A DNA stretch of 64,000 nt from JBBWZH01 sp035544115. Its GTDB lineage: Bacteria > Actinomycetota > Actinomycetes > Mycobacteriales > CADCTP01. The position numbers and the translations under genes are program-made. The notes beneath the pieces are model-generated. The model made no database searches and was not told where the DNA came from. It saw only the letters and a list, made by a program, of their open reading frames with translations. Below are positions 44,738-53,616 of this stretch, piece by piece; within the stretch, counting starts at the first letter, position 1, and every line of letters begins with the position of its first letter. The stretch is from assembly GCA_963714145.1 (NCBI GenBank), contig OY970235.1, positions 9,920,001-9,984,000 of the forward strand. The letters are read 5' to 3'.

Positions 44738-46033
44738 GTGAGCGGTTACCTACCGACCACGCCGTACCGCGGAACCCGGGACTTCCTCCCGGACGAGATG
44801 TCGGTGCGGCAGCAGGTCTTCCATCGGCTCTACGAGGTGGTGGAGCGGTACGGGTACGTCCGGTACGACGGGCCGATCCTGGAGTCGGCGGAGATCTACG
44901 AGGCCAAGTCCGGCCGGGAGATCGCCGAGCAGCAGCTCTACTCGCTCACCGACCGGGCCGACCGCCGGCTGGCGCTGCGCCCGGAGATGACCCCGTCGGT
45001 GGCCCGGATCATCGCCGGGCATGCCAGCGAGCTGCAGTTCCCGGTGCGCTGGTACTGCCACGTGAACTGCCACCGGTACGAGCGGCCGCAGCGTGGCCGG
45101 GTGCGCGAGCACTGGCAGATCAACGTCGACATCTTCGGCTCGGACAGCGCCAACAGCGAGCTGGAGATGTTCGAGCTGATCCACGACATGATGGGCGCGG
45201 TCGGCGCCACCCGGGACATGTACCTGCTGCGCGCGAACGACCGCACCCTGCTCGGCAGCATGCTCACCGACCTGGTCGGCATCCCGGCCGACCAGGTGCG
45301 CGCCGTCTCCTCCGTCCTGGACCGCTGGGCCAAGTACCCGCGGGCCGAACTGCTCGCCAGCGCGGTCGAGATCGGCGTCACCGAGCGGCAGTTCGAGCGG
45401 CTCGAGGAGGTGCTCAAGGCGGACGAGCAGATCGTCGCGGAGCTGCCGGCCGAGGTCCGGGCCGGCTCGCCGCTGGCCCAGATCCTGGCCACCGACGCGC
45501 GCGAGCTGGTGGTGTTCGACCCGTTGATCGTGCGCGGGCTGGAGTACTACACCGGCACCGTGTTCGAGGTCTTCGACACCGATCCGGCGAACAACCGTTC
45601 GCTGTTCGGTGGCGGCCGGTACGACGACCTGGTCGGCATCTTCGCCAGCCAGCGCATCCCCGCGGTCGGCTTCGCGATGGGCGACGTGACCCTGTTCGAC
45701 TTCCTCGGCACGCACGGGCTGCTGCCCGCGCCGGCCGCGGAGTACGAGGTGATCGTCGCGCCGCTGGAGGAGAGCCTGCTTCCGGTCGCCCGGGAGATCG
45801 CCCGCGACCTGCGGGCCGCCGGCCACCGCACCTCGGTGCCGCTGGAGCCGCGCCGGCTGGGCAAGGAGCTCAAGCGGGCCGACCGGGCCGGCGCCCGCGC
45901 CGTCGTGATCGTCGGCCCGGAGGACTGGGCCCGGGCCGAGGTCAGCGTCCGTGACCTCAGCAGCCGGGACCAGCTGACCGTCCCCCGGGCCGAGGTCACC
46001 GCCGCGGTCGGCCGGCTGCTGCGGCCGTCCTGA
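44738..46033 (+). CDS. hisS: Histidyl-tRNA synthetase-like protein
   Basis: Predicted 431 residues from GTG 44738 (GGAAGGA upstream; earlier start 44708 less likely). Class II synthetase core: GTRDFLPDEMSVRQQVFHRL (motif 1 region), ALRPEMTPSVARIIAGH, CHRYERPQRGRVREHWQINV then DIFGSD (motif 2), and the histidine-specific VRGLEYYTGTVFE. GGGRYDDLVGIF and AVGFAMGDVTLFDF complete the core, and a C-terminal anticodon-binding domain starts near residue 330 (EYEVIVAPLEESLLPVAREI). It could be the housekeeping enzyme or a second copy. Single-gene setting next to accessory genes favours a second copy, but this is not decidable here. Confidence 0.87.
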   Translation: MSGYLPTTPYRGTRDFLPDEMSVRQQVFHRLYEVVERYGYVRYDGPILESAEIYEAKSGREIAEQQLYSLTDRADRRLALRPEMTPSVARIIAGHASELQFPVRWYCHVNCHRYERPQRGRVREHWQINVDIFGSDSANSELEMFELIHDMMGAVGATRDMYLLRANDRTLLGSMLTDLVGIPADQVRAVSSVLDRWAKYPRAELLASAVEIGVTERQFERLEEVLKADEQIVAELPAEVRAGSPLAQILATDARELVVFDPLIVRGLEYYTGTVFEVFDTDPANNRSLFGGGRYDDLVGIFASQRIPAVGFAMGDVTLFDFLGTHGLLPAPAAEYEVIVAPLEESLLPVAREIARDLRAAGHRTSVPLEPRRLGKELKRADRAGARAVVIVGPEDWARAEVSVRDLSSRDQLTVPRAEVTAAVGRLLRPS

Positions 46034-46039
46034 CCGCGA

Positions 46040-46076
46040 TCCACTCCGGACGTCCACAGTGGACGTCCGGAGTGGA
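46040..46076. terminator. Bidirectional inverted repeat between hisS and CE15
   Basis: Perfect 18-bp arms (TCCACTCCGGACGTCCAC and its complement) around a single central base, placed between the convergent stops at 46033 and 46112. It probably ends both transcripts. Its centre is the recurrent motif TCCACAGTGGA. Confidence 0.7.
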
Positions 46077-46111
46077 CGCCTGGCGGTGGAACCGGCGGGC
46101 GGCCGCGGCGG

Positions 46112-48154
46112 CTACCGGCTGAACTGGCCGATCGGGTCGCCGTGCCGCAGGTGGGTCGCGGCCTCGGCCTTGGGCACGGCGACCGTGCGGCCGTGGTGGC
46201 AGATGTTGACCAGGTCCGGCACCGCGATCGTGACGGTCGCCGGCCGGCTGGTCAGCTTCCGGTCGTCGGCGACCACGGTCAGCGTGTACCGGCTGCGGTG
46301 CGCCAGGTCGAGCTGCTGCGGGTGCGGGATCGTGATCCGGCCGCTGTCCCGGTTGATGCTGAACCGGCCGGCGCCGGTGCCACCGGTGATCTGCCAGTTG
46401 GCCGGCGTGCCCCCGTCCGGGTCGCTGGCCTGGACGGTGCCGACCACGTTCGCCGGACCGTGCCCGAGGACGAAGTGCTGCGCCGGCGCGACCACCGGCC
46501 GGTGGCCATCGAAGTGCCGCGCGGTCAGCCGCATGAACGTCGGCCAGTCCGCCGTCGGGGTGTGGCCCTCGGCGTGCCGGCGCCAGCCGACCGTGCCGTC
46601 GATGAACGTGGCACCGATCGGTGGCGTGCCGCCCACGGACTCGGTCGGCCCGCTGGTGAATTCCGTCCCGGCCGGGATGACCTGCCCCGGCCAGCCGAGC
46701 GTGGTCCAGACCTGGCTGGCGACCGCGCCGGCCAGGTACATGCCGCGCGGGTCCTGCCAGGCGTCGCCGAAGCCGGGCGGGGTGTCGGTGCCGCCGTTGG
46801 TCAGCACCACCCGCGGCGCGATCAGCGCCAGCACCGAGTGCACGTCCACCGGCAGGTGCTCCACCTTGCGCGGCCAGTAGCTGCCCGGGTGCAGTTCGCC
46901 CGCGTAGCGCATCGTGTTGCCGGCCACCCAGTGGTACTCGGAGTCCGAGCCGCAGACGAACTCCAGGTTCTCGCCCCAGGACCGGCGCGCCCAGGACGTG
47001 CCGAGCGCACCGCCGCAGCTCGGGTAGGCGGCGCCGATCCGCTCGTCGTAGGCGGCCGCGACCAGGGTGGCCTTGCCGAACCGGGAATGGCCCTGCGCGC
47101 CGATCCGGGTGGCGTCCACGGACGGCTCGGTCTCGAACCAGTCGATCAGCCGGCTGATCCCCCAGCTCCAGGCGGCCAGCGCGCCCCAGTCCCGGGGTGA
47201 GCGCCAGTTGCCCTTGTTGATCAGGCCGATGATGAAGCTGGACATGTTCGCGCCGCCGCTGTCCGGCTGCAGCGGCGCCGGGTTGAAGCCGCAGACCGCG
47301 TAGCCGAACGGCGCGGTGAACGGCCAGGCGCTGGCCGCCGAGCCGAACGTGATGATCACCGGGACCGGCTCGCCGGCCCGGTCCAGCGGCGTGCGCAGGA
47401 TGGCCTGGATGGTCGGCGCGTTCCGGACCTGCGGGTAGCCGCTGGTGTCGATGACTCCGGTGATCGTCCGGTCGGTGTAGCCGAAGCCGTTCGCGCTGCC
47501 GGTCGTCGCCGGGCCGGTGGTCCAGGCGACCGCCGGCCACCGGTCCCGGTCCGGGATGCGGCCGTACAGGTGGTCCTGGACGTCCCGGAGGATCTCCGGG
47601 CGCCGGGTCAGCCACCACTGCTCGGGCGTCCGCACCGGGGTGCCGTCGCGGGTGGTGAGTAACTCGATGTCGGTGTAGCGGGGCGCCGAGAGCGGGCCGT
47701 AGTCGCCGAACGGGGCCTGCGCCCCGCCGGCCGCGCCGGCGTCGCTGTCGTACGTGATCCACTGGCCGAACGCGCCGCGCTCGACGGTGTGCCCGACCGG
47801 GTCGGTCCAGTTGCCGTCCGGGTTCGCCGGGTTGCGCGGGAAGGCGTTCGGCGGGGCGTTCGGGTCGGCCGCCTTGGCCGGCAGCGTGGGCTGGGTGAGG
47901 CCGAGCTGCCAGAGCATCTGCCGCCGGTCCTCGGCCGCGGTGGTGGCGGCGGACGGGACGGCCGGGAACGGGGACGCCGGCACCGGCGGCGGGCCGCCGA
48001 CGCTCGCCGGCCCCGGTCCGGCGGCCGGGCGAGCCCCGCCGAGGCCGACCGGGAGGGCGACCGCGGCGGCGCCGACACCGGCGAGGAACTGCCGGCGCGC
48101 GACCTGGCCGGTGGTGTCGGGCTGGGCGACTTCGGGCTGAGCGGACTCGGGCAC
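46112..48154 (-). CDS. Tat-exported CE15 glucuronoyl esterase with cadherin-like domain
   Basis: Predicted 680 residues from GTG 48154 with GAGGAGGGG upstream. Tat signal (VARRQFLAGVGAAAVALPVG). The alpha/beta-hydrolase domain (about 110-530) has the CE15 nucleophile motif GHSRFGKATLVAAAY (Ser, Arg, Lys). WGENLEFVCGSDSEYHWVAG and VHSVLALIAPRVVLTNGG carry the acidic and substrate residues, and TVGWRRHAEGHTP carries the catalytic His. The C-terminal part (about 560-650) is cadherin-like (QASDPDGGTPANWQITGG). The tail reads AVPKAEAATHLRHGDPIGQF. The enzyme cleaves ester links between lignin and glucuronoxylan. An inverted repeat lies upstream. Confidence 0.9.
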   Translation of the reverse strand: MPESAQPEVAQPDTTGQVARRQFLAGVGAAAVALPVGLGGARPAAGPGPASVGGPPPVPASPFPAVPSAATTAAEDRRQMLWQLGLTQPTLPAKAADPNAPPNAFPRNPANPDGNWTDPVGHTVERGAFGQWITYDSDAGAAGGAQAPFGDYGPLSAPRYTDIELLTTRDGTPVRTPEQWWLTRRPEILRDVQDHLYGRIPDRDRWPAVAWTTGPATTGSANGFGYTDRTITGVIDTSGYPQVRNAPTIQAILRTPLDRAGEPVPVIITFGSAASAWPFTAPFGYAVCGFNPAPLQPDSGGANMSSFIIGLINKGNWRSPRDWGALAAWSWGISRLIDWFETEPSVDATRIGAQGHSRFGKATLVAAAYDERIGAAYPSCGGALGTSWARRSWGENLEFVCGSDSEYHWVAGNTMRYAGELHPGSYWPRKVEHLPVDVHSVLALIAPRVVLTNGGTDTPPGFGDAWQDPRGMYLAGAVASQVWTTLGWPGQVIPAGTEFTSGPTESVGGTPPIGATFIDGTVGWRRHAEGHTPTADWPTFMRLTARHFDGHRPVVAPAQHFVLGHGPANVVGTVQASDPDGGTPANWQITGGTGAGRFSINRDSGRITIPHPQQLDLAHRSRYTLTVVADDRKLTSRPATVTIAVPDLVNICHHGRTVAVPKAEAATHLRHGDPIGQFSR

Positions 48155-48236
48155 GCGCCCCTCCTCACGCTGGCGGGGAAGTGCCACGACGCGACCGGAG
48201 GCGTCCGCAGGGCAGGGCCACGCAGCAGGCCTGGAA

Positions 48237-48259
48237 ATTATCGGAAGCAGACCGATAAT
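48237..48259. promoter_or_regulatory. Inverted repeat upstream of CE15
   Basis: ATTATCGG and CCGATAAT, perfect eight-bp arms seven bases apart, 83 bases before the CE15 start in an otherwise GC-rich region. The AT-rich, symmetric form suggests an operator overlapping a promoter. Confidence 0.55.
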
Positions 48260-48432
48260 AGCCGGAGCTGGAACCGCCCTGCCGGCCGGTGGCCGAGCAG
48301 GGCGGGCTGGTCGTCGACAGTGGGCGGCGCCTCCCACCGAACTCAGGATACGGGCTGGTGGCCGGCTTGCGGCAAGCCCCCCGAACCGGCGCACACTCCT
48401 CGCCGACCCCCGATCGGCGAAGCGAGGTAGGC

Positions 48433-49029
48433 ATGGCACGCGGCGACCGGAACGACCCGTACACCGAGGAGGAGCTGGCGGAGATCTGGGTGGGCGGCGC
48501 TCCGCCGAAGCTGACCGCCCCGATCGTCGTGGCCGACTACGACCCCGGCTGGCCGGCGCTGTTCGCCCGGGAGGAGGCGCGGATCCGGTCGTTGCTGGGG
48601 GAGCGGGCGCTGCTGATCGAGCACGTCGGCTCCACCTCGGTGCCCGGGCTGCCAGCGAAGCCGATCATCGACCTGGACCTGGTGGTGGCCGATTCCGCCG
48701 ACGAGGAAACCTACCTGCCGGCCCTGGTCGCGGCCGGCTACCGGCTGGTGATCCGGGAGCCGCAGTGGTACGAGCACCGCTGCTGCAAGGGCCCGGACAC
48801 CAACATCAACCTGCACATCTTCTCGCCCGGCTCGGCCGAGGTGGAACGGCACCTGCTGTTCCGGGACTGGCTGCGCGGCCACCAGGCCGACCGGCACCAC
48901 TACGCCGCCGCCAAGCGCGAGTTGGCCAGCCGCGAGTGGACGTACATCCAGCAGTACGCCTACGCCAAGACCGACGTGATCACCGAGATCCTGGCCCGGG
49001 CCCGCGCCGCCGCGGCGCCCGCCGGCTGA
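48433..49029 (+). CDS. GrpB/UPF0157 family nucleotidyltransferase-like protein
   Basis: Predicted 198 residues from ATG 48433 with GAGG upstream. Core motif: VADYDPGWPALFAREEARIR, LIEHVGSTSVPGLPAKPIID, LDLVVADSADE (Gly-Ser and the Asp pair of a nucleotidyltransferase fold). CCKGPDTNINLHIFSPGSAE and HLLFRDWLRGHQADRHHY follow. The family is widespread and its reaction is unknown; some members are fused to CoaE. Stand-alone here. Confidence 0.9.
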   Translation: MARGDRNDPYTEEELAEIWVGGAPPKLTAPIVVADYDPGWPALFAREEARIRSLLGERALLIEHVGSTSVPGLPAKPIIDLDLVVADSADEETYLPALVAAGYRLVIREPQWYEHRCCKGPDTNINLHIFSPGSAEVERHLLFRDWLRGHQADRHHYAAAKRELASREWTYIQQYAYAKTDVITEILARARAAAAPAG

Positions 49030-49141
49030 CGTCGGCCCACGCCGGTACCCCGGTCGGTTCCGCTGGCGGCCCCGCGGGCGGCCGGCCGCGGCGGGCTGCG
49101 GGCTGCGGGCTGCGGCGGGCCGGGGTGCGCCCGCGCCGGGC

Positions 49142-50077
49142 TCAGGCGAGGCAGCGCAGCGGCTGGCCGCCGTTGTAGGCGATCATGCCGGTGAGTGCGG
49201 CGAGGTAGTCGATCGGGCCGCCCGGCGGCACACCGTCCGCCTCGGCGTAGGCGCGGTGCAGGTTGCCGACGATGCGCTCCGGGTCGAGCAGGTCGGCGAA
49301 CCGGCCGAGGTCGGTCTGCCGGGCCGCGTCCAGCGGGGCCAGCCCGGCGGCCCGGCCGCGGTCGGCGACGTCCTGCACGAACCGCAGGTAGTCGGCGACC
49401 GCGTCGATCACCTCCGGCCCGCAGACGGCGCCGTGTCCGGGGACGATCGTGGCGGCGTCCAACTCGCGCAGCTGGTCCAGCGCCCGCAGCGCGCCGCTGA
49501 CCGAGCCCTGCAGCAGGAACGGCGTGCTGCCGTTGAACAGCAGGTCGCCGGCGAACAACAGCCGCCGGTCCGGGATCCACAGGTACGAGTCGCTGCCGGT
49601 GTGCGCGGCCGCGCCGACGTAGCGCAGCTCGCAGCGCAGGTCGTCGACCCACAGGGTCACCCCGTCCCGGAAGGTGAGGAACGGCGGGGCGAGTTCGACC
49701 GGGCCCCAGTCGACCTCGGTCCAGATCGGTGCCGACACCGGCTGGCCCCAGGCCAGCAGCAGGTCGCGGACGCCGTCCTGGGCGACGATGGTGGCCCCGC
49801 CGAACAGGTAGTTGCCGAACGTGTGGTCGCCGTGGTGATGCGTGTTGATCAGGGTCCGGACCGGTTGGTCGGTGATCGCGCCGATCGCCGCCAGGTACGC
49901 CCGGGTGCGCCGCTCGGTGGCGCAGGCGTCGACGCTGATGACGCCGCGCCGGCCGACCAGGAAGCCGGTGTTGTTGATGAACCAGCTGCCGTCCGGCTGG
50001 ATGTAGGCGTAGACCCCGGCGCTGACCTCCTGCACGGCGCCCGGCGGCAGGCCCGGCGGGTGCGGTTGGCTGCTCAT
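49142..50077 (-). CDS. Metallo-beta-lactamase fold hydrolase
   Basis: Predicted 311 residues from ATG 50077 with GAAGGAGG upstream. Zinc motif HHHGDH (TLINTHHHGDHTFGNY), third ligand VGAAAHTGSDSYLW, Asp in LLFAGDLLFNGSTPF, and final His in TIVPGHGAVCG. No signal peptide. The Tyr/Trp-rich N-terminus (VYAYIQPDGSWFINNTGFLV) is typical of the SoxH/quinoprotein-related-like group. Reaction unknown. Confidence 0.9.
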   Translation of the reverse strand: MSSQPHPPGLPPGAVQEVSAGVYAYIQPDGSWFINNTGFLVGRRGVISVDACATERRTRAYLAAIGAITDQPVRTLINTHHHGDHTFGNYLFGGATIVAQDGVRDLLLAWGQPVSAPIWTEVDWGPVELAPPFLTFRDGVTLWVDDLRCELRYVGAAAHTGSDSYLWIPDRRLLFAGDLLFNGSTPFLLQGSVSGALRALDQLRELDAATIVPGHGAVCGPEVIDAVADYLRFVQDVADRGRAAGLAPLDAARQTDLGRFADLLDPERIVGNLHRAYAEADGVPPGGPIDYLAALTGMIAYNGGQPLRCLA

Positions 50078-50271
50078 CGCGCCTCCTTCGGCTCGGGTCG
50101 CCAGTGGATCATCTCGCCGGCCTGGCGGGTAGCCCGCGGCGATGCCAATCCGCGGCTACCGGCCGGCCGACCACGACGCGGTCCACGAGAGCTGCGTCCG
50201 TACCGCCGGCGTGAACGCCTGCGGCAGGTGTCTGACACCGCCGGGGTGACGCCGGGGTCGACCCCAGCGGG

Positions 50272-52392
50272 TCAGTCCTCCGGGTCGAAGGGTGGGCCCC
50301 AGTCGTCCGGGCGCAGTACCAGGTCGCAGCTGGCCTGCTGCGGGCCGGCGGTGGCGGTGACCTGGAGCAGGCCGGCCACGTCCCGGGCGAGAATGACGAA
50401 CGGCACGCTGGCCGCGCCGGCGCCGTCGGTGTGCACGGTGATCGGGTTGCTGCCCGGTACCTCGATCTGCACGTCGGTGTCGCCCGGGAAGTGTTCGACC
50501 TCGACGGTCACCACGCCGCCGGCCTCGACGCTGAGCGGGGTGACCGCGACGGTCGCCGCCGACGTGACGGTGATGTCGACGGTGGCCGGGCTGGAGACGG
50601 CCCTGGCGTCGTTGACCGTGTAGCTGAACGAGTCGGCGCCGGTGAAGCCGGCGGCCGGGGTGTAGGTGAGGTCGGGCATGGTGCCGCTGAGCCGGCCGTG
50701 CGCCGGGCCACCGCGGACGGCGAAGGTGAGCGCGTCGCCGTCGCTGTCGGTGCCGGCGAGCGGCACATCGACCGGGATGCCCGCCGGCGTGCTGACCGTA
50801 GACGCCCGCGCGACCGGCCGGTGGTTCAGCCTCGGCGGCTCCGGGGTGACCGTGATGCCGACCGTCGCCGGGGCGGAGGTCCGCTCGCCGTCGCTCGCCG
50901 TGTAGGTGAACGAGTCGGGGCCGTCGTAGCCGGCGGCCGGAGTGTAGGTCACCGTCGGCGGCGCGCCGCTGAGCGTGCCGTGCGCCGGCTGGGTGGCGAT
51001 GGCGAAGGTGATCTCGTCGCCGTCCGGGTCGGAGCCGGTCAGCTCGATGTTGACCGGGACGCCCGCGGCGGTGGTGACGGTGACCGGGTCGGCCGTCGGC
51101 GGCTGGTTCGCCTGCTGCACCGGGCTCACCACGACCGGCGCGGTCGGCCCGGTGCCGGCGACGGTGAAGCCCTCCGCGGTGCCCTCGGCGTCGTCGGTGT
51201 AGGTGCCCGGCACGGTGCTGACCGTCACTCCGAAGTGGAGGGTGAGGATGCCGCCGGCCGGCACGGTGAGGCCGGGCCAGAACAGCGTCGGTCCGTCGAT
51301 CGCCGGGTCCGCGGTGGTCGCCCCGGTGGTCGTCCCGGGCAGGTAGGTGAAGCCGGCCGGCAGCGTGTCGCTGAGCGTGTCGAGGGTGACGTCGGTGATG
51401 TTCGGGTTGGCGACGGTGATCGTGTAGCCGTCGGTGCCGCCGGCCGGGGCGTTCGCGGCGTCCGCGGTCTTCGTGATGGTCAGCGGGGTGCGCCCGACCG
51501 GCGAGAACGTGACCAGCGAGGAGAACGTCTGGCTGGTGCCGGCGGCCAGGGTCAGATCCCAGGAGATGCCCAGGCCGTTGTCCTGCAGGGTGTCGCACTC
51601 GCAGGTGTCGTTGAACGGCGCCCGGCTGTTCACCTGGTTCCAGACGGTGCCGAAGCCGGCCTCGAAGAAGTGGCTGCCGGCGGTCAGCGGCAGCATCTGC
51701 TCGATCCGCCCGACCGCGGCCACGCTCGGCCCGGAGCCGGAGTCAGTGGGCGGGTCGCTCGGTGGCGGCTCGGCTGGCGGGTTGGGGTTCGCGACGCAGG
51801 CGACCGCGCCGGTCGACGGGTCCACCTCGCCGAGGCCGATGTCGCTGTTCTGCAGGAAGCAGTCGCCGGCCCGGTACAGCACGACATTCGGGCTGCCGGT
51901 GCCGCCGTTGCTCACCGCGATGTCGGTGCGGTACGACTCCTCGCCGATCACGTACCGGTCGGTCTGGGTGAGCTGGACCCCGGTGGTACCGGCGGCGACG
52001 ACGGTGACCACCCGGAGCGGGTCGGCGTTGGTGCCGGTGCCGCTGACCGCGCTCTGGCTGACCGGTGTCCAGGGTGTGCGCCCGGTCGGCGGCGGGCCGG
52101 CCGGGATGTTGGCCGGGCCGTACAGCGTGTCGCCCACCACCAGCAGGGTGCCGCAGGCGGTGTCGTCCGCCTGGTTGCTGACCGGCGCCTGGAACCACTC
52201 CGAGTGCGTGTCACCGACGTGGTTGACGTTGCAGTTCAGCAGGTCGTTGGTCTGGATCAGGTTCAGCGGGCCGGCCGACGTGATCGACGCGGTGGCCGCG
52301 TAGGCCACCGGCTCGATCGCCCCGCCGGCCAGCAGGACCACGCCGCTGACGCACGCCAAGCGCAGCCAGCGGCGGCGCCACCCAGCAGACAT
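50272..52392 (-). CDS. Secreted protein with DUF11 and Ig/cadherin-like repeats
   Basis: Predicted 706 residues from ATG 52392 with GAGGGGGAA upstream. Sec signal at 1-33 (LACVSGVVLLAGGAIEPVAY). The N-terminal domain (about 35-300) has paired cysteines (LLNCNVNHVGD, DTCECDTL) and a Pro-rich break (NPNPPAEPPPSDPP). A DUF11 conserved-repeat domain follows at about 305-425 (TITKTADAANAPAGGTDGYT). Then two tandem Ig/cadherin-like repeats (NQPPTADPVTVTTAAG...; NHRPVARASTVSTPAG...), each with DPDGD/DSDGD calcium-type loops and YTPAAGYDGPDSFTYT. A C-terminal beta domain closes it. Probably a cell-surface structural protein. No sortase motif is seen. Confidence 0.85.
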   Translation of the reverse strand: MSAGWRRRWLRLACVSGVVLLAGGAIEPVAYAATASITSAGPLNLIQTNDLLNCNVNHVGDTHSEWFQAPVSNQADDTACGTLLVVGDTLYGPANIPAGPPPTGRTPWTPVSQSAVSGTGTNADPLRVVTVVAAGTTGVQLTQTDRYVIGEESYRTDIAVSNGGTGSPNVVLYRAGDCFLQNSDIGLGEVDPSTGAVACVANPNPPAEPPPSDPPTDSGSGPSVAAVGRIEQMLPLTAGSHFFEAGFGTVWNQVNSRAPFNDTCECDTLQDNGLGISWDLTLAAGTSQTFSSLVTFSPVGRTPLTITKTADAANAPAGGTDGYTITVANPNITDVTLDTLSDTLPAGFTYLPGTTTGATTADPAIDGPTLFWPGLTVPAGGILTLHFGVTVSTVPGTYTDDAEGTAEGFTVAGTGPTAPVVVSPVQQANQPPTADPVTVTTAAGVPVNIELTGSDPDGDEITFAIATQPAHGTLSGAPPTVTYTPAAGYDGPDSFTYTASDGERTSAPATVGITVTPEPPRLNHRPVARASTVSTPAGIPVDVPLAGTDSDGDALTFAVRGGPAHGRLSGTMPDLTYTPAAGFTGADSFSYTVNDARAVSSPATVDITVTSAATVAVTPLSVEAGGVVTVEVEHFPGDTDVQIEVPGSNPITVHTDGAGAASVPFVILARDVAGLLQVTATAGPQQASCDLVLRPDDWGPPFDPED

Positions 52393-52518
52393 ACTTCCCC
52401 CTCGCGCCACGCCCGGACGCCACCTGTAACTGTCCGCTGTTCCGGGCCAACCCGGCACCGGCCAAAAGGGCAGCAGATCCTTCCCCTGCGCCCCATCCGG
52501 CCCGGATCGGCCAGCGGT

Positions 52519-52920
52519 TCAGTCCAGATCGGTGAAGAGGGTCAGTTGCAGGCCGGCAGGTGCGGTGAGGCGCGCGTTCACCGAGTTCCACGGGGTGCGG
52601 GTGGGTTCGGCCAGCACGGTGGCGCCGGCCTCGGCGAGGGCGGCGGTGGTCGCGGCCGAGTCGGGCACCCCGAACGCGACCCGGATGTGGCCGGCGACCC
52701 GGCGGCCGACCTCGACCTCGTCGATGTACGCGGCGTGCCCCGGGTCGGCGATCTCCAGGGTGGCCCGGCCGGCCTCCAGGATCGTCACCCGGCCGTCCGG
52801 GGACGCGTAGCTGGCCCGCTCCGGCAGGCCCAGCACATCCCGGTAGAACCGGAGCGCGTCGGCGTAGTCATCGGCGGTCACGACCAGCCGCAGCTCCCGG
52901 ACCGGTGCGTCCTCGGTCAT
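52519..52920 (-). CDS. VOC/glyoxalase-fold protein
   Basis: Predicted 133 residues from ATG 52920 with GAGGTGG upstream. A vicinal-oxygen-chelate fold of two beta-alpha-beta-beta-beta units: LRLVVTADDYADALRFYRDV with TILEAGRATLEIAD, then IRVAFGVPDSAATTAALAEA with LTAPAGLQLTLFTDL. It could be a dioxygenase, an isomerase or a resistance binding protein. No specific substrate feature. The gene is divergent from the flavin reductase gene, with a TCCACAGTGGA palindrome (52932-52942) between them. Confidence 0.85.
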   Translation of the reverse strand: MTEDAPVRELRLVVTADDYADALRFYRDVLGLPERASYASPDGRVTILEAGRATLEIADPGHAAYIDEVEVGRRVAGHIRVAFGVPDSAATTAALAEAGATVLAEPTRTPWNSVNARLTAPAGLQLTLFTDLD

Positions 52921-53025
52921 CGCCACCTCGCTCCACAGTGGACAGCACGACCAACCTACCCCGGGTGCCGGGCCGGTGCTCGGGGCGGCGACCATGGACG
53001 CCGGTCTTCGAGCGAGGGGGCGACG

Positions 53026-53514
53026 GTGCCGGCACCATCCGATGTGGACGGCTTCTTCCGGCCACTGGACTACCCGATGTACGTGGTGACCGCGGCCGGC
53101 GGGGGCGAGCGGGACGGCTGCCTGGTCGGGTTCACGACCCAGTGCGGTATCGACCCGCCCCGGTTCCTGGCCTGCCTGTCCACGGCGAACCGGACGTACC
53201 GGATCGCCCGGTCGGCCCGGCTGCTCGCGGTGCACCTGCTCGGCGCCGGCCAGCACGAACTGGCCGCGCTGTTCGGCCAGCAGACCGGGGACGAGACCGA
53301 CAAGCTCGCGCAGTGCGACTGGCAGCCCGGGCCGGACGGGGTGCCGCTGCTGGCCGACTGCCCGCACCGGTTCGTCGGCGAGATCCTGGACCGGGTCGAT
53401 CTCGGCGACCACCACGGCTTCCTGCTCCGGCCGACCGAGGTGGCCGCCGCCCTGACCGGCCCGCCGCTGATGTTCAGCGCCGTGCAGGACCTGGAGCCCG
53501 GCCATCCGGCGTGA
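53026..53514 (+). CDS. Flavin reductase-like (split-barrel) protein
   Basis: Predicted 162 residues from GTG 53026 with GAGGGGG upstream. DYPMYVVTAAGGGERDGCLV, GFTTQCGIDPPRFLACLSTA and NRTYRIARSARLLAVHLLGA are the FMN-binding split barrel of flavin reductases. VDLGDHHGFLLRPTEV is the usual late HHGFLL element. It may supply reduced flavin or bind FMN. The neighbouring VOC gene runs the other way, and no partner oxygenase is visible. Confidence 0.87.
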   Translation: MPAPSDVDGFFRPLDYPMYVVTAAGGGERDGCLVGFTTQCGIDPPRFLACLSTANRTYRIARSARLLAVHLLGAGQHELAALFGQQTGDETDKLAQCDWQPGPDGVPLLADCPHRFVGEILDRVDLGDHHGFLLRPTEVAAALTGPPLMFSAVQDLEPGHPA

Positions 53515-53616
53515 CTTGCTGCCCGTTGGGGCAGCCGCGGCCGCATCCCGGCCGCGCCGACCTAGCATCGGCGCGGCGGCCCGGCCGGGGGCCGGCGGGC
53601 GGCGTCGGGAGCGTGC

